A stretch of 64,000 nucleotides of DNA, from NCBI GenBank assembly GCA_018268465.1, contig JAFDWN010000012.1, positions 32,949 to 96,948 on the forward strand, written 5' to 3'. Origin of the DNA: Actinomycetota bacterium (GTDB lineage Bacteria > Actinomycetota > Actinomycetes > Mycobacteriales > Mycobacteriaceae). Under the pieces are notes generated by a model. That model searched no databases. It was not told where the DNA came from and saw nothing but the letters and a program-made list of their open reading frames with translations. How positions within the stretch are numbered: position 1 is the stretch's first letter; the number at the start of each line of letters is the position of its first letter. This document shows positions 16,207-26,306 of the stretch, in pieces. The position numbers and the translations under genes were made by a program.

Positions 16207-17079
16207 GTGAGTGACTTGAAGTACCTCGAACTGCACGGTAACCGCGTCGCGTACCGCGATTCGGGCCACGGGGAGGCGTTGTTGCTGATCCACGGCATGG
16301 CCGCCAGTTCGGCGACGTGGCGATCGGTGACACCGCAGCTGGCCAAGAAGTACCGCGTCGTGGCACCGGACCTGATCGGGCACGGCCAGTCGGACAAGCC
16401 GCGCGGCGACTACTCGCTCGGCGCATTCGCGGTGTGGCTGCGCGACTTCCTCGACGAACTCGGCATCAGCCGTGTCACCGTGGTGGGCCAATCGCTCGGT
16501 GGCGGCGTTGCGATGCAGTTCGTCTACCAGCACCCCGACTACTGCGAGCGGCTCGTCCTGATCAGCAGTGGCGGACTCGGCCCGGATGTCGGTTTCATCC
16601 TGCGACTGCTATCCGCCCCGGGTGCGGAGTTCGTCCTGCCGATCGTCGCCCCCAAACCGGTGCTCCAGGTCGGCAACAAGGTGAAGTCGTGGCTGAGCGG
16701 GGTCGGCATCCAGTCGCCACGCGGTGCGGAAGTGTGGAGCGCCTACTGCTCACTGTCGGACGCCCAGACCCGGCAGTCCTTCCTGCGCACGCTGCGTTCG
16801 GTGGTCGACTACCGCGGCCAGGCCGTCAGCGCGCTCAGCCGGCTGCAGCTGCAGGCGGGCCTGCCGGTGATGACGATCTGGGGAGAAAAGGACGACATCA
16901 TCCCCGTCGAACACGCCTACGCAGCGCAGGCCGCACGCGAGGGCAGCCGGGTCGAGGTGCTGCCCGGCGTCGGGCACTTCGCCCAGGTCGAAGCACCCAT
17001 GGCGGTCGTCGACCTCATCGAGGAGTTCATCGCCACCACCGGCGCCGCCGACATCCCCAGCCAGCAGTCCACCCACTGA
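16207..17079 (+). CDS. Alpha/beta-fold hydrolase
   Basis: A 290-aa serine hydrolase with oxyanion motif LIHGMAASSATW, APDLIGHGQSDKPRGDYS, nucleophile GQSLGGG, acid region WGEKDDIIPVEH and catalytic GVGHFAQVE: the full Ser-Asp-His set. The start is GTG 16207, preceded by GGAGGG at 16195-16200. Closest remembered mycobacterial relative is the Rv2715 group of C-C bond/ester hydrolases. Substrate unknown. It lies 208 bp after the LAL gene on the same strand. Confidence 0.9.
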   Translation: MSDLKYLELHGNRVAYRDSGHGEALLLIHGMAASSATWRSVTPQLAKKYRVVAPDLIGHGQSDKPRGDYSLGAFAVWLRDFLDELGISRVTVVGQSLGGGVAMQFVYQHPDYCERLVLISSGGLGPDVGFILRLLSAPGAEFVLPIVAPKPVLQVGNKVKSWLSGVGIQSPRGAEVWSAYCSLSDAQTRQSFLRTLRSVVDYRGQAVSALSRLQLQAGLPVMTIWGEKDDIIPVEHAYAAQAAREGSRVEVLPGVGHFAQVEAPMAVVDLIEEFIATTGAADIPSQQSTH

Positions 17080-17272
17080 CCGGATCGCGGTCAGGCCGGT
17101 TCCCGAACCGCCGGCCGCCGGCCCCGACGACACCTCGCAAAGTCCCGCCCGCGCAAGCGTGCAGGCGCGACAATGGACCAGCTGTGGACCAGCCGTCAGG
17201 GAGGGGCCGTCATCGCATGCGCAGAGTCACCGGTTGGACACGCCACCATTTCGCGCCGCGGCAGGGGCCGCG

Positions 17273-18694
17273 GTGACAACCGCGCACCCACCCCGCGGCC
17301 ACACCGTGCTGGCCGAAACCGACAGCGGCGCCTACCACTCCCTGCGCCAACGGCCCGTCACCCGCGCCGAACGCTATGCGATCGGCAAGAGCCTGCGCGA
17401 TCGGGTGCCGCGGCGGTCGCTGGCGGATTGGGCGCCGCCACCGGGACGGCCCGATCCCGTCGAGCTGATCCAGGTCAGCCATCAGGGCCGGCTCGACCGC
17501 CTGATCCCGATCCGGGTCGGGCGGATGATCGCCTCGCCGTACGGCTTCCTGCGCGGCACCGCGGTGGTCATGGCCGAAGACGTCGCCACCTTGCCGTCCA
17601 CGGGCATCACTCCCGTCGTCTGCGGCGACTCTCACCTGGGCAATTTCGGGTTCTACGCCTCGCCCGAACGCGACCTGGTGATCGACCTCAACGATTTCGA
17701 CGAGGCACACCCCGGCGGGTGGGAGTGGGATCTGCGCCGCCTCGTGGCCAGTATCTGGGTGGCCGGACGGCAGAACGGGGCCAATGAGGAGCAGTGCGGC
17801 GCATCCGCGCGCTCCTGCGTCGCCGCCTACCGCTCGGAGCTGCGCCGCCTCGCCGACGAACCGCTGTTCTCCCGATCCTTCACCCGCCTCGACGTCGACC
17901 GGCTGGCCGCCGAGACGGCCGGACCTCTCAGCGAGGAGGTGGCACGGTCGGCCAGGCGTGCCCGCAACCGCACCAGCGACCGCGCGCTGCCCCGGTTCAC
18001 CCGCGAAGTCCACGGGGTTCGCCACATCGTCGAGGAACCGCCGCTGATCACCCGCCTGCCCGAGCAGGAGGCCGAAGCGCTCGCCGAGGCCCTTGACGAC
18101 TACCTGCAGACGCTGGCCACCCACTGGCGGCGGGTCCTGGGTGGCTACACCCTCGTCGACGTCGCCCACAAAGTGGTCGGCGTCGGCAGCGTCGGCCTGC
18201 GCGCGTACGTGGCGCTACTGGAAGGGTCCTCGGCCGAGGACGTCGTCTTCCTGCAACTCAAACAGGCCCGCCGGTCCGTGCTGGCGCGCTACGTGCACGG
18301 CGAATCGGCCTGGCACGCCCATCAGGGGCAGCGTGTCGTCGAATACCAGCAGGCACTGCAAACGGTCAGCGACCCGCTGCTCGGCTGGACCAGCATGGAC
18401 GGCCTGCAGTACTACGTGCGGCAGTTCCGCAACATGAAGGGCACCGTCCCGTTGGACGCCATGGACCCCGACGCCCTCACCGACTACGCCGGCGTGGTCG
18501 GCCAGCTGCTGGCCAAAGGCCACGCCCGCACCAGCGGCGCATCGATGATCGCGGGTTACCTGGGCCGCTCGGACCGCGTCGACGAGGCATTGTGCGTATT
18601 CGCGCGGCGCTACGCCGACCAGACCGAAGCCGACCACGCGGCACTGGTCGCCGCCGTCGACCGCGGATTGCTGCCCGTGGAACGCGGGGTGTGA
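17273..18694 (+). CDS. DUF2252 family protein
   Basis: A 473-aa protein of the DUF2252 family, which is distantly related to protein kinase-like/APH folds. Diagnostic segments are VVCGDSHLGNFGFYASPERDLVIDLNDFDEAHPGGWEWDLRRL (a phosphotransferase-like catalytic loop HxxN and DxxD) and DVAHKVVGVGSVGLRAYVALL. GTG 17273 is preferred; a frame to 17159 would add a low-complexity N-terminus. The DSHLGN and DFDE motifs suggest kinase-like chemistry, but the substrate is unknown. Cytosolic, no membrane segment. Confidence 0.85.
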   Translation: MTTAHPPRGHTVLAETDSGAYHSLRQRPVTRAERYAIGKSLRDRVPRRSLADWAPPPGRPDPVELIQVSHQGRLDRLIPIRVGRMIASPYGFLRGTAVVMAEDVATLPSTGITPVVCGDSHLGNFGFYASPERDLVIDLNDFDEAHPGGWEWDLRRLVASIWVAGRQNGANEEQCGASARSCVAAYRSELRRLADEPLFSRSFTRLDVDRLAAETAGPLSEEVARSARRARNRTSDRALPRFTREVHGVRHIVEEPPLITRLPEQEAEALAEALDDYLQTLATHWRRVLGGYTLVDVAHKVVGVGSVGLRAYVALLEGSSAEDVVFLQLKQARRSVLARYVHGESAWHAHQGQRVVEYQQALQTVSDPLLGWTSMDGLQYYVRQFRNMKGTVPLDAMDPDALTDYAGVVGQLLAKGHARTSGASMIAGYLGRSDRVDEALCVFARRYADQTEADHAALVAAVDRGLLPVERGV

Positions 18695-18704
18695 CCCGCC
18701 GGCA

Positions 18705-19475
18705 TCACGAGTAGGCGTCGATCCCCAGTTTGACTGCCAGGCACAGCCCCGCCACGCCGATGAGGATGCGCAACGGTGTCGCCGGCGAGTGCCGCACTAC
18801 CACCGGCCCGAGCCGCGAGCCGATCAGACAGCCGATCCCCAGCGGTACCACGGCCAGCCAGTCAACCGGGGCGAGAAACGCAAATGCCACCGCGGCAACG
18901 GAATTCGAGATGCCGAGCATGACGTTCTTGGCCGCGTTGGCGTGCGCCAGGGTCGCACCCCCGGCGCGCAGCAGCAACGCGAGCAGCACCACACCGGCGG
19001 CGGCGCCGAAATACCCCGCGTACACCCCGACCAGGAAGATCGCCGCACCCTCCAGCAGCACCACCGCCCGGCGTTTGCGCGGTTTGGCGCCGTCCAGCGC
19101 GCGGCGGGGCAGCACGATCGTCAGCGACGCCAGCGCGATCAGGATCGGGACCAGCTTCTCGAATCCGCTCGCCGGGGTAAGCAACAGTAGGCCCGCGCCC
19201 GCGGCCCCGCCGAGCACCATGAGCGGGACGGTCCGCACCAGCCACGGTCCCTGGCCGCGCAGTTCGGGCCGCGAACCCGCGATCGAGCCGACCCCGTTGA
19301 ACACCAGCGCGACGGTGTTGGTGACGTTGGCGGCCACCGGCGGCAGTCCCACGGCCAGCAGAGCGGGGTAGGTCGTCAGCGATGCCAGTCCCGCGATGCT
19401 GCCCACCAGACCGCCCCCGACGCCGGCCAACAACAGGATCGCGGCATTCCACCACGTCATCGGTGATCGGGACAT
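18705..19475 (-). CDS. TauE/SafE family membrane permease
   Basis: A 256-aa protein with about eight hydrophobic segments, beginning with WWNAAILLLAGVGGGLVGSIAGLASLTTYPALLAVGLPPVAANVTNTVAL, the hallmark TauE/SafE repeat; the second repeat reads GYFGAAAGVVLLALLLRAG. It is expected to move sulfonates, sulfite or other organic anions across the plasma membrane. Start could also be ATG 19460. It ends 10 bp from the convergent DUF2252 gene. Confidence 0.85.
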   Translation of the reverse strand: MSRSPMTWWNAAILLLAGVGGGLVGSIAGLASLTTYPALLAVGLPPVAANVTNTVALVFNGVGSIAGSRPELRGQGPWLVRTVPLMVLGGAAGAGLLLLTPASGFEKLVPILIALASLTIVLPRRALDGAKPRKRRAVVLLEGAAIFLVGVYAGYFGAAAGVVLLALLLRAGGATLAHANAAKNVMLGISNSVAAVAFAFLAPVDWLAVVPLGIGCLIGSRLGPVVVRHSPATPLRILIGVAGLCLAVKLGIDAYS

Positions 19476-19588
19476 CCGGCGGAACGCGGCACGATTGCCC
19501 AGTCTGTCATCCGCTCCGCGGCGGCTCCCAGGCGGTGAACGACACACCGCGTGCCGACCTCACCGCCGCAACGCCGGCGCTCCCGCGG

Positions 19589-20410
19589 TCAGCGCCGCAC
19601 CACCAGCGCCGACGACTCTCCGCGGCGCAGCGGGTGATGGCTGTGATGCCCCTCGGGGCGCCCGACGATCTGCGCGATATGCCCGGCCTCCGACTCGCCG
19701 ACGACGGCCAGCAGAATCTGCTCGTCTTGGTGTCTGACGAAGTGCGCGACGTCGGCTCCGTCGTCGACCGGGTAGACCCGGACATCCGGATATCGCTCGC
19801 GCCACATGGTGATCGCGTGGTCGAGGGCACTGCGCGCCTTCTCGGTGGGCCGGCGTCGATCGCCGAGGGCCAGCACCGGAGCGCCGCGCAGCCGGGCTTC
19901 CCGCATCGCCTGCTCGACGACGCCGTCCTGGTGAGGTTCGGCGTTGATCGCCACCACGATCCAGTTGACGTCGGGATCCGGTGCACCGTCGCGCGGCCGG
20001 ATGATGGCCACCGGGCACCGCGCCCGCTCGGCGAGCTCGGCGGCCGTCGACCCGACGATGGCGCGGGCGTAGCCGTTGATCCCGACCGAGCCGACGCAGA
20101 TCAGTGCGGCGCCCTCGGACTGCGCGACCAGGGTGGGCCCCGCGGGGCCCGAGAGCATCGCGGTCTGCACCCGGACCGGACCGCCCGCCGCCTCCACCGC
20201 GGCGCGCGCGGCGCCCAGCGCCGCCTTCGCCCGCGCGACCTCCGCGTCGTAATCCGCGGCGCACGGGTGGTTGGCGGCGATCACGTAGACCAGGCGCAGG
20301 GGTAGCGAGCGGCTGGTCGCCTCGTCGACCGCCCACAGCGCGGCACCGATCCCGGCGTCGGAACCGTCGACGCCGACGATCACCGCCGGTGACGTGCTGC
20401 CGTCGTCCAT
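19589..20410 (-). CDS. Universal stress protein, second Usp domain degenerate
   Basis: A 273-aa protein with two Usp domains. Domain 1 has AVIVGVDGSDAG and the ATP motif G-2x-G-9x-G-S (GSVGINGYARAIVGS). Domain 2 lacks that motif: the corresponding loop reads VGESEAGHIAQIVGRPEGHH and continues into a His-rich SHHPLRR. ATP binding by the second half is therefore doubtful. It follows another USP gene by 63 bp on the same strand and probably shares its promoter. Such USPs are typical DosR-regulon members. Confidence 0.88.
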   Translation of the reverse strand: MDDGSTSPAVIVGVDGSDAGIGAALWAVDEATSRSLPLRLVYVIAANHPCAADYDAEVARAKAALGAARAAVEAAGGPVRVQTAMLSGPAGPTLVAQSEGAALICVGSVGINGYARAIVGSTAAELAERARCPVAIIRPRDGAPDPDVNWIVVAINAEPHQDGVVEQAMREARLRGAPVLALGDRRRPTEKARSALDHAITMWRERYPDVRVYPVDDGADVAHFVRHQDEQILLAVVGESEAGHIAQIVGRPEGHHSHHPLRRGESSALVVRR

Positions 20411-20473
20411 GCCGAACTCCGATCCAATCGGGGAAACCCTTACTGCACAGGGGATTTCATGGGGAAGTCGGGC

Positions 20474-21355
20474 TCAGCGACTGCGCACCACGACTACGGG
20501 CGCCTTGGCCTGATGCACCACGCCGGCGCTGACCGAACCCAGCAGCATCCCGGTGAACCCGCCACGGCCGTGGCTGCCGACGACGACGAGCTGGGCGTTT
20601 TCGGATGCTTCGATCAGCCAGTGCACCGGCCGGTTGTAGACGATGCGCCGCTCCACCGTCACGTCGGGGTACTTCTCCTGCCAGCCCGCAAGCCGTTCGG
20701 CCAGTATCTCGTTCCCGTCCTCCTCGAATTGCCGCCAATCCATCCCGGCGGTGGGCACGGCGCCGAAATCGCTCCACGCATGCAGCGCGACGAGTCCGAC
20801 GCCGCGCCGTGACGCTTCGTCGAACGCCAGCGCGGTCGCCGCTTCGGAAGCCGGGGAACCGTCGACGCCCAGCAGCACGGGCCGTGCGGTGTCCTCGTCG
20901 CCGACGCCGGCGCGGATGACCACGGTGGGGCAGTGCGCGTGGCGGACCAGGGCGCTGCTGACCGAACCCAGGACCGCACGACCGACGGCGCCGAGTCCGC
21001 GGCTGCCGACCACCACCATCCGGGCCTTGCCGGACGCGTCGACCAGTGCGGGTACGACGGCGGAGTCCTGGATCTCGACGTGGATCGGGGGCTGCTCCGC
21101 ACTGGACAGGACCGATTGCACCGTCTTCTGCGCCTGGTCGATGACGTCCTTGGCGTTGTCCTGCTGCCACTGGTAGAAGCCGGATTCCAGAGTGGCCACG
21201 GGCCAGCTCACGATCACCGGGGCCACGACATGCAGCAGGGTCAGACGGGTGTGCTGCAGAGCCGCTTCACGTGCAGCCCAGCGCACCGCGGCGTCGGATT
21301 CCGGCGATCCGTCGACGGCCACCAGAATGCCGTATTGATCGGGGGATTCGGACAT
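20474..21355 (-). CDS. Tandem universal stress protein
   Basis: A 293-aa protein with two intact Usp domains; both carry G-2x-G-9x-G-S ATP-binding loops (GSRGLGAVGRAVLGS and GSHGRGGFTGMLLGS). Close in form to Rv2623 of M. tuberculosis, a DosR-regulon USP. The ATG at 21355 is preceded by AAAGGAG. A DosR-type box at 21447-21460 lies 92 bp upstream. First gene of a two-USP operon, divergent from the WS/DGAT gene. Confidence 0.92.
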   Translation of the reverse strand: MSESPDQYGILVAVDGSPESDAAVRWAAREAALQHTRLTLLHVVAPVIVSWPVATLESGFYQWQQDNAKDVIDQAQKTVQSVLSSAEQPPIHVEIQDSAVVPALVDASGKARMVVVGSRGLGAVGRAVLGSVSSALVRHAHCPTVVIRAGVGDEDTARPVLLGVDGSPASEAATALAFDEASRRGVGLVALHAWSDFGAVPTAGMDWRQFEEDGNEILAERLAGWQEKYPDVTVERRIVYNRPVHWLIEASENAQLVVVGSHGRGGFTGMLLGSVSAGVVHQAKAPVVVVRSR

Positions 21356-21446
21356 TTCGCACTCCTTTGTGCCCAGGGTCGGCGCGGTCTGCACGCCGGC
21401 CATCCGTTCCCCTCCCACGCTAGGCCGCGGGGGCCGGGCGGAGTCA

Positions 21447-21460
21447 GGGCCTTTGGTCCC
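21447..21460 (-). promoter_or_regulatory. DosR-type box upstream of the USP operon
   Basis: GGGCCTTTGGTCCC matches the DosR core GGGACTWWAGTCCC at 12 of 14 positions and lies 92 bp upstream of the USP ATG at 21355. DosR is the two-component response regulator induced by hypoxia and nitric oxide. Confidence 0.65.
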
Positions 21461-21539
21461 CGGAGCGAAGCCGGTGGTCCCGAACCGTCGCCACCGTGCG
21501 CCCGGCCGGCGGGGCGGTCCCCGCCGCGCCCGTCACGGA

Positions 21540-21553
21540 AGGACCAAAGTCAC
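21540..21553 (+). promoter_or_regulatory. DosR-type box upstream of WS/DGAT
   Basis: AGGACCAAAGTCAC matches the DosR core GGGACTWWAGTCCC at 11 of 14 positions and lies 90 bp upstream of the ATG at 21643, mirroring the box of the divergent USP operon. Confidence 0.5.
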
Positions 21554-21642
21554 CGCGATGCCCCGCGTTGGGCTCTCGGCCGACCACACGGGTCCCTGAT
21601 GGACTGAGGTGATCCAGTTCACGCCAACGGGTCGGGGACATC

Positions 21643-23070
21643 ATGGCCGAGTTCATGCGCAACAGCGACGCTTTCGCCTGGTCGATGGAGCACGATCCCC
21701 GGCTGCGGTCGACGATCGTGAGCATCGTCCTGCTCGACCGCGCCCCCGACTGGCAGCACATGGTCGACAGGTTCGACCGGATCAGCAGGATCGTCCCGAT
21801 GTTCCGGCAGCGTGTCCTGCCCTCGCCGATGCTGGCTCCGCCGCGGTGGGAGTCCGCCCCGGACTTCGACCTCGAATTCCACGTGCGGCGCGTCGCCGTG
21901 CCGGCCGACCTCGAGAGGGGAGAAGAGAGTCCGCCCGGCGAGCGCGCCCGCCGCGAACGCGAATTCGTCCTCGGCATGGCCCGGGTGGCGGCGATGGCCG
22001 ACTTCGACAGGGCCAGGCCGCTGTGGGAGGTCACGCTCATCGAAGGCTTCGCCGGTGGCGGCGCCGCGCTGCTGTGCAAACTGCATCACGCCCTCACCGA
22101 CGGCATCGGCGCCGTCGAGATCGCCCGGAATCTCTACGACTCGACCGCTCGACTCCGGGACCTCCCGCCGCTGCCCGACGCGCCGGCGGCGGCCGCGGCC
22201 GGGCCGCTCGATACGGTGCGCGACACCCTGACCTATCAGGCGGGGCTGGCCGTAACGGCGGTGACGGGTGCGCTCGCCGCGGTTCCAGCGCTGGTCGGCA
22301 ACGTCCGCCACCCGGTCGGTGCTGCCACGGCGGCCTGGAACGCGGCGGCCTCGATCTACCGGACGATGCGACCCCTCACCCGGCCGGGCTCGCCGATCAT
22401 GCGGGACCGCACCCTGCGGCGCCGGGTGGGGACCCACGAGGTGCCCAAGGATCTGTTGCAGCGGGCCGGGCACGCCGGCGGCGGGTCGATCAACGACGCA
22501 TTCCTCGCCGCGGTCGCCGGCGGAATCCGCCTGTATCACGAGAAGCACGATGTCGGCGTCGGCGATCTCATCGTCACCATGCCGATCAGTCTGCGCACCG
22601 ACGACGACCCGATCGGCGGGAACAGGGTCACCCTCATGCGGTTCGGCGTGCCCGCCGCGATCGCCGATGCGGCGCAGCGTATTCGGGCCGTTCACCAGCA
22701 GACGGGCGCCGTGCGCGGCGAGAAGTCGCTGCCCTACACCCAACTCATCGCCGGTGCACTCAACGTGATGCCCCGCTGGTATGTCGGGTCAGTATTGTGC
22801 AACGTCGACGTCGTGGCCAGTGACGTCCCGGGATTCCCGGCACCGGTGTATCTGAGCGGGTCAAAAGTACTGGGGCAGTTCGCGTTCGCGCCCACGATCG
22901 GCGCGGCGGTCAACGTGACGTTACTGTCCTACGCCGATACCTGCGAACTCGGCGTCAACGCCGACGCGGGTGCGATACCGGACTTCGACGTGTTCCTGGA
23001 ATGCCTGGCTGCCGGTTTCGACGAGGTGCTCGCGCTGGCGCGGCCACCGCGCGATGCGCGGCCCGGGTGA
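21643..23070 (+). CDS. Wax ester synthase/diacylglycerol acyltransferase
   Basis: A 475-aa acyl-CoA-dependent acyltransferase that makes triacylglycerol or wax ester. The catalytic HHALTDG motif is at residues 148-154, and the C-terminal part contains NVDVVASDVPGFPAPVYLSG and the conserved SYADTCELGVNADAGAIPD. Related to Tgs1 (Rv3130c), the DosR-controlled enzyme of dormancy lipid storage. It stops 7 bp from the convergent arcC. Probably membrane-peripheral and linked to lipid bodies. Confidence 0.93.
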   Translation: MAEFMRNSDAFAWSMEHDPRLRSTIVSIVLLDRAPDWQHMVDRFDRISRIVPMFRQRVLPSPMLAPPRWESAPDFDLEFHVRRVAVPADLERGEESPPGERARREREFVLGMARVAAMADFDRARPLWEVTLIEGFAGGGAALLCKLHHALTDGIGAVEIARNLYDSTARLRDLPPLPDAPAAAAAGPLDTVRDTLTYQAGLAVTAVTGALAAVPALVGNVRHPVGAATAAWNAAASIYRTMRPLTRPGSPIMRDRTLRRRVGTHEVPKDLLQRAGHAGGGSINDAFLAAVAGGIRLYHEKHDVGVGDLIVTMPISLRTDDDPIGGNRVTLMRFGVPAAIADAAQRIRAVHQQTGAVRGEKSLPYTQLIAGALNVMPRWYVGSVLCNVDVVASDVPGFPAPVYLSGSKVLGQFAFAPTIGAAVNVTLLSYADTCELGVNADAGAIPDFDVFLECLAAGFDEVLALARPPRDARPG

Positions 23071-23077
23071 GACGCCG

Positions 23078-23986
23078 CTAGGACGCATGAACCCGGGTGC
23101 CCGCCTCGCCCTCGACGATGTCGGCGATCTGGGTGAGTGACCCGATCACGGCCTGGTTGCCGGTGCGTCGCGCGAAGCCGCACGCCGCGTCGACTTTCGG
23201 GCCCATCGATCCGGCGGGGAACCGCAGCGCGGCGAGTTCGGCGGCGGCCACCCGCCCCAGCTTGCGCTGAGCCGGTAGCCCCCAGTCCAGGTAGACGCCG
23301 TCCACGTCGGTCGCGATCACGAGCAGATCGGCATCGAGTTGCTCGGCCAGCAGTGCCGACGCCAGGTCCTTGTCGATCACCGCTTCGACGCCGTGCAGCC
23401 TGCCGTGTTCGTCGTACATCGTCGGGATGCCGCCGCCTCCCGCGCACACGACGATCGTGCCCCGTTCGACGAGAGTGCGGATCGGACGGATCTCGAAGAT
23501 CCGCTGGGGTTTCGGGCTTGCGACCACCCGGCGGAACATGTCGCCGTCCGGCGCGACGCTCCACCCGCTGGCCGCCGCGAGACGCTCGGCGGTGGCGCGG
23601 TCGTACACCGGGCCGATCGGTTTGGTGGGGTGCGCGAAGGCCGGGTCGTCCGGGTCGACCTCGATCATGGTCAGCAACGTCGCGATCGGCTGCTCGGGTG
23701 GCAGGACGTTGCCGAGCTCCTGTTCGATGACGTAGCCGATCATCGCCTCGGTCTGCGCCCCGAGGACGTCCAGCGGGTAGGGCGCGACGGCGGTGTACGC
23801 CTGGGCCTGCAGGGCCAGCAACCCCACCTGGGGCCCGTTACCGTGGGCGACGACGATTTCGTTGCCGGGCGCCACCGCCGCGATCCGCTCCGCGGCGAGT
23901 CTGATGTTGGCCCGCTGATTCTCGGCCGTCATCGGCTGACCGCGCCGGAGCAGGGCGTTGCCGCCCAGCGCGATGACGATGCGCAC
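23078..23986 (-). CDS. arcC: Carbamate kinase
   Basis: A 302-aa enzyme that converts carbamoyl phosphate plus ADP to ATP, CO2 and NH3, the energy-yielding last step of the arginine deiminase pathway. Motifs: [41 protein letters not shown] and [16 protein letters not shown]. The start is GTG 23986, two bases after the arcB stop. Last gene of the arc operon. Confidence 0.94.
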   Translation of the reverse strand: MRIVIALGGNALLRRGQPMTAENQRANIRLAAERIAAVAPGNEIVVAHGNGPQVGLLALQAQAYTAVAPYPLDVLGAQTEAMIGYVIEQELGNVLPPEQPIATLLTMIEVDPDDPAFAHPTKPIGPVYDRATAERLAAASGWSVAPDGDMFRRVVASPKPQRIFEIRPIRTLVERGTIVVCAGGGGIPTMYDEHGRLHGVEAVIDKDLASALLAEQLDADLLVIATDVDGVYLDWGLPAQRKLGRVAAAELAALRFPAGSMGPKVDAACGFARRTGNQAVIGSLTQIADIVEGEAGTRVHAS

Positions 23987-23988
23987 GG

Positions 23989-24993
23989 TCAGCTCAGTGC
24001 GGCCACGAGGACCGCCTTGATGGTGTGCATCCTGTTCTCCGCCTGTTCGAAAGCGATGTTCGCGGGCCCTTCGAAGACGTCCTCGGTGACCTCGATGCCG
24101 TCGGCGAGGTGCGGGTAGGACGCGGCGATCTGTGCGCCGACGGCGGTCTCGGCGTTGTGGAAGGCGGGCAGACAGTGCATGAACTTCACCCGCGGACTCC
24201 CCGCGGCCGCCATGAGCGCGCGATTCACCTGGAAGGGCAGCAGGGCGTCGATCCGTTCACCCCAGGTGTCCAGTGGCTCGCCCATCGACACCCACACGTC
24301 GGTGTAGATGAAATCCACGCCGGCGACCGCCTTCACCGGGTCGTCGGTGACGGTGATGCGCGCGCCCGACGCGGCGCCGAACTCCTGACACATCGACAGG
24401 TGGTCCTCGTGCGGCCACAGATCGTGCGGAGCCCCGATGCGCACATCCATGCCGAGCTTCGCCCCGACCAGCAGCAGCGAATTCGCGACGTTGTTTCGGC
24501 CGTCCCCGACGAAGGCGAAAGCGATGTCGGTCAAGGGTTTCGGGCAGTGCTCGGTCATGGTCATGACGTCGGCCAGCATCTGTGTGGGGTGGAATTCGTC
24601 GGTCAGCCCGTTGAAGACGGGGACGCCGGCGTACTGCGCGAGTTCCTCCACGATCTCCTGGGCCGCACCGCGGTACTCGATGGCGTCGTACATCCGGCCG
24701 AGCACCCGCGCGGTGTCCTTCATCGACTCCTTGTGCCCGATCTGCGACGAGGCGGGGTCGATGTAGGTGACGTGCGCACCCTCGTCGTGGGCGGCGACCT
24801 CGAAAGCGCAGCGGGTCCGCGTCGAGGTCTTCTCGAAGATCAGGGCGATGTTCTTGCCTGCGAGACTGTTGCGTTGAGCACCGGAATACTTGGCGCGCTT
24901 GAGATCTCGGGAGAGGTCCAGCAGATAGTGCAGATCGCGGTCAGTGTGGTGCACGAGACTGAGCAAGCTGCGGTTGCGATTGTTGTAGGCCAT
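23989..24993 (-). CDS. arcB: Catabolic ornithine carbamoyltransferase
   Basis: A 334-aa enzyme that splits citrulline with phosphate to ornithine and carbamoyl phosphate in the arginine deiminase pathway. Carbamoyl-phosphate site STRTRC, HPTQ motif ([10 protein letters not shown]) and ornithine-binding HCLPAFHN are all present. Being flanked by arcA and arcC marks it as the catabolic form rather than biosynthetic ArgF. The gap to arcA is 24 bp. Confidence 0.93.
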   Translation of the reverse strand: MAYNNRNRSLLSLVHHTDRDLHYLLDLSRDLKRAKYSGAQRNSLAGKNIALIFEKTSTRTRCAFEVAAHDEGAHVTYIDPASSQIGHKESMKDTARVLGRMYDAIEYRGAAQEIVEELAQYAGVPVFNGLTDEFHPTQMLADVMTMTEHCPKPLTDIAFAFVGDGRNNVANSLLLVGAKLGMDVRIGAPHDLWPHEDHLSMCQEFGAASGARITVTDDPVKAVAGVDFIYTDVWVSMGEPLDTWGERIDALLPFQVNRALMAAAGSPRVKFMHCLPAFHNAETAVGAQIAASYPHLADGIEVTEDVFEGPANIAFEQAENRMHTIKAVLVAALS

Positions 24994-25017
24994 GATGGGG
25001 ATCGTCCTCGTTGCGGG

Positions 25018-26286
25018 TCAGGTGTAGAGCGGATCGCGGAGAATCGGGCAGGTCATACACCGCCCACCGCCGCGGCCCCGGCCGAGTTCGCTGGCGGTGA
25101 TGGTGACGACCTCGACCCCGGCCTTGCGCAGGGCGGTGTTGGTCAGGATGTTGCGGTCGTAGGCGACGACGACGCCGGGTTGCAGTGCCACCACGTTGTT
25201 GCCGTCGTCCCACTGCTCACGCTGCACGCCGTACACGTCACCGGCGGTGGTGACCACCCGGAACCGCACACCCAGCGCCTCGCCGAGGGTGTCGACCAGA
25301 CCCTTGGGCTCGCGGCGGATGTCCAGACCGGACGGTGACGTGTCGTCGGGGCGCAGGCTGAACGGAACGATGCCGTCCACCACGGGTGCGTATGCCGTGA
25401 CGAGGTCGTAGTCGCAGAAGGTGAACACCGTGTCGAGGTGCATCGCGGCGCGCGAGCGGGGGAGTCCGGCGACGATCACCCGCTCCGCCGCCCCAGCCGC
25501 GAACAGGTTGTGCGCCACCTGGGTGATCGCCTGGTGCGACGAGCGCTCGCCCATACCGATGACCACGACGCCCTTACCGACGGGCATCACGTCACCGCCC
25601 TCGAGGGTGGCCGCGCCGCGGTCGCGGGACTTCCCGTCGAGGTCGCCCAGCCACACGTCGAACTTCTCGTCGGCGAACGCCGGATGGAACCGGTACACCG
25701 CGGAGGTCAGCAGCGTCTCCTGCCGGCGCGCCGGCCAGTACATCGGGTTCAGCGTCACCCCGTGGAAGATCCAGGAACTGTTGTCGCGCATGAACTGTGT
25801 GTTCGGCAGCGGTCGCAGGAGGAAGCCGGCGGGATCCAGTTCGCGAAACGCTGCGAGGAAACCACCGCCGGCATCGACGGGCACATCCTGGTAGGAGACG
25901 CCGCCGATGAGCAGTTCGGCCAGGCGGGCCGCGGGCAGTTCACCCAGCCACGCCCGGATCTCGTGGCGCAACCCGGACCCGACGAGATCGTCGGTGACCT
26001 TGCGGTCCAGCAGCCAATCCCTCGCCTCGGCCAGCTCGAGGACATCGGCCAGCAGGTCCTGCAGGTCGAGGACTTCGACACCGCGGTCGACGATCTTGGC
26101 GACGAAGTCGAAGTGGTCGCGGCGGGCCTGCTGCAGCCAGATGACATCGTCGAACAACAATTCGTGGCAGTTCTCCGGAGTCAGCCGCTGGTGGGCGAGT
26201 CCCGGTGCGCTCACCAGGGTTCGGCGCAGACGCCCGGCCTCCGACCACACGCCCAGGCGCGATGCGGTCCCTTCGATGGGGTCCAT
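25018..26286 (-). CDS. arcA: Arginine deiminase
   Basis: A 422-aa enzyme that hydrolyses arginine to citrulline and ammonia. The substrate-binding loop FMRDNSSWI, the [10 protein letters not shown] motif with catalytic His and Asp, and the C-terminal active-site Cys in [14 protein letters not shown] are all in place. ATG 26286 ([20 protein letters not shown]) gives a full-length protein. Follows arcD by 20 bp. Ammonia release also helps acid tolerance. Confidence 0.95.
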   Translation of the reverse strand: MDPIEGTASRLGVWSEAGRLRRTLVSAPGLAHQRLTPENCHELLFDDVIWLQQARRDHFDFVAKIVDRGVEVLDLQDLLADVLELAEARDWLLDRKVTDDLVGSGLRHEIRAWLGELPAARLAELLIGGVSYQDVPVDAGGGFLAAFRELDPAGFLLRPLPNTQFMRDNSSWIFHGVTLNPMYWPARRQETLLTSAVYRFHPAFADEKFDVWLGDLDGKSRDRGAATLEGGDVMPVGKGVVVIGMGERSSHQAITQVAHNLFAAGAAERVIVAGLPRSRAAMHLDTVFTFCDYDLVTAYAPVVDGIVPFSLRPDDTSPSGLDIRREPKGLVDTLGEALGVRFRVVTTAGDVYGVQREQWDDGNNVVALQPGVVVAYDRNILTNTALRKAGVEVVTITASELGRGRGGGRCMTCPILRDPLYT

Positions 26287-26306
26287 GGGGCTCGAACCTT
26301 TCTCGG

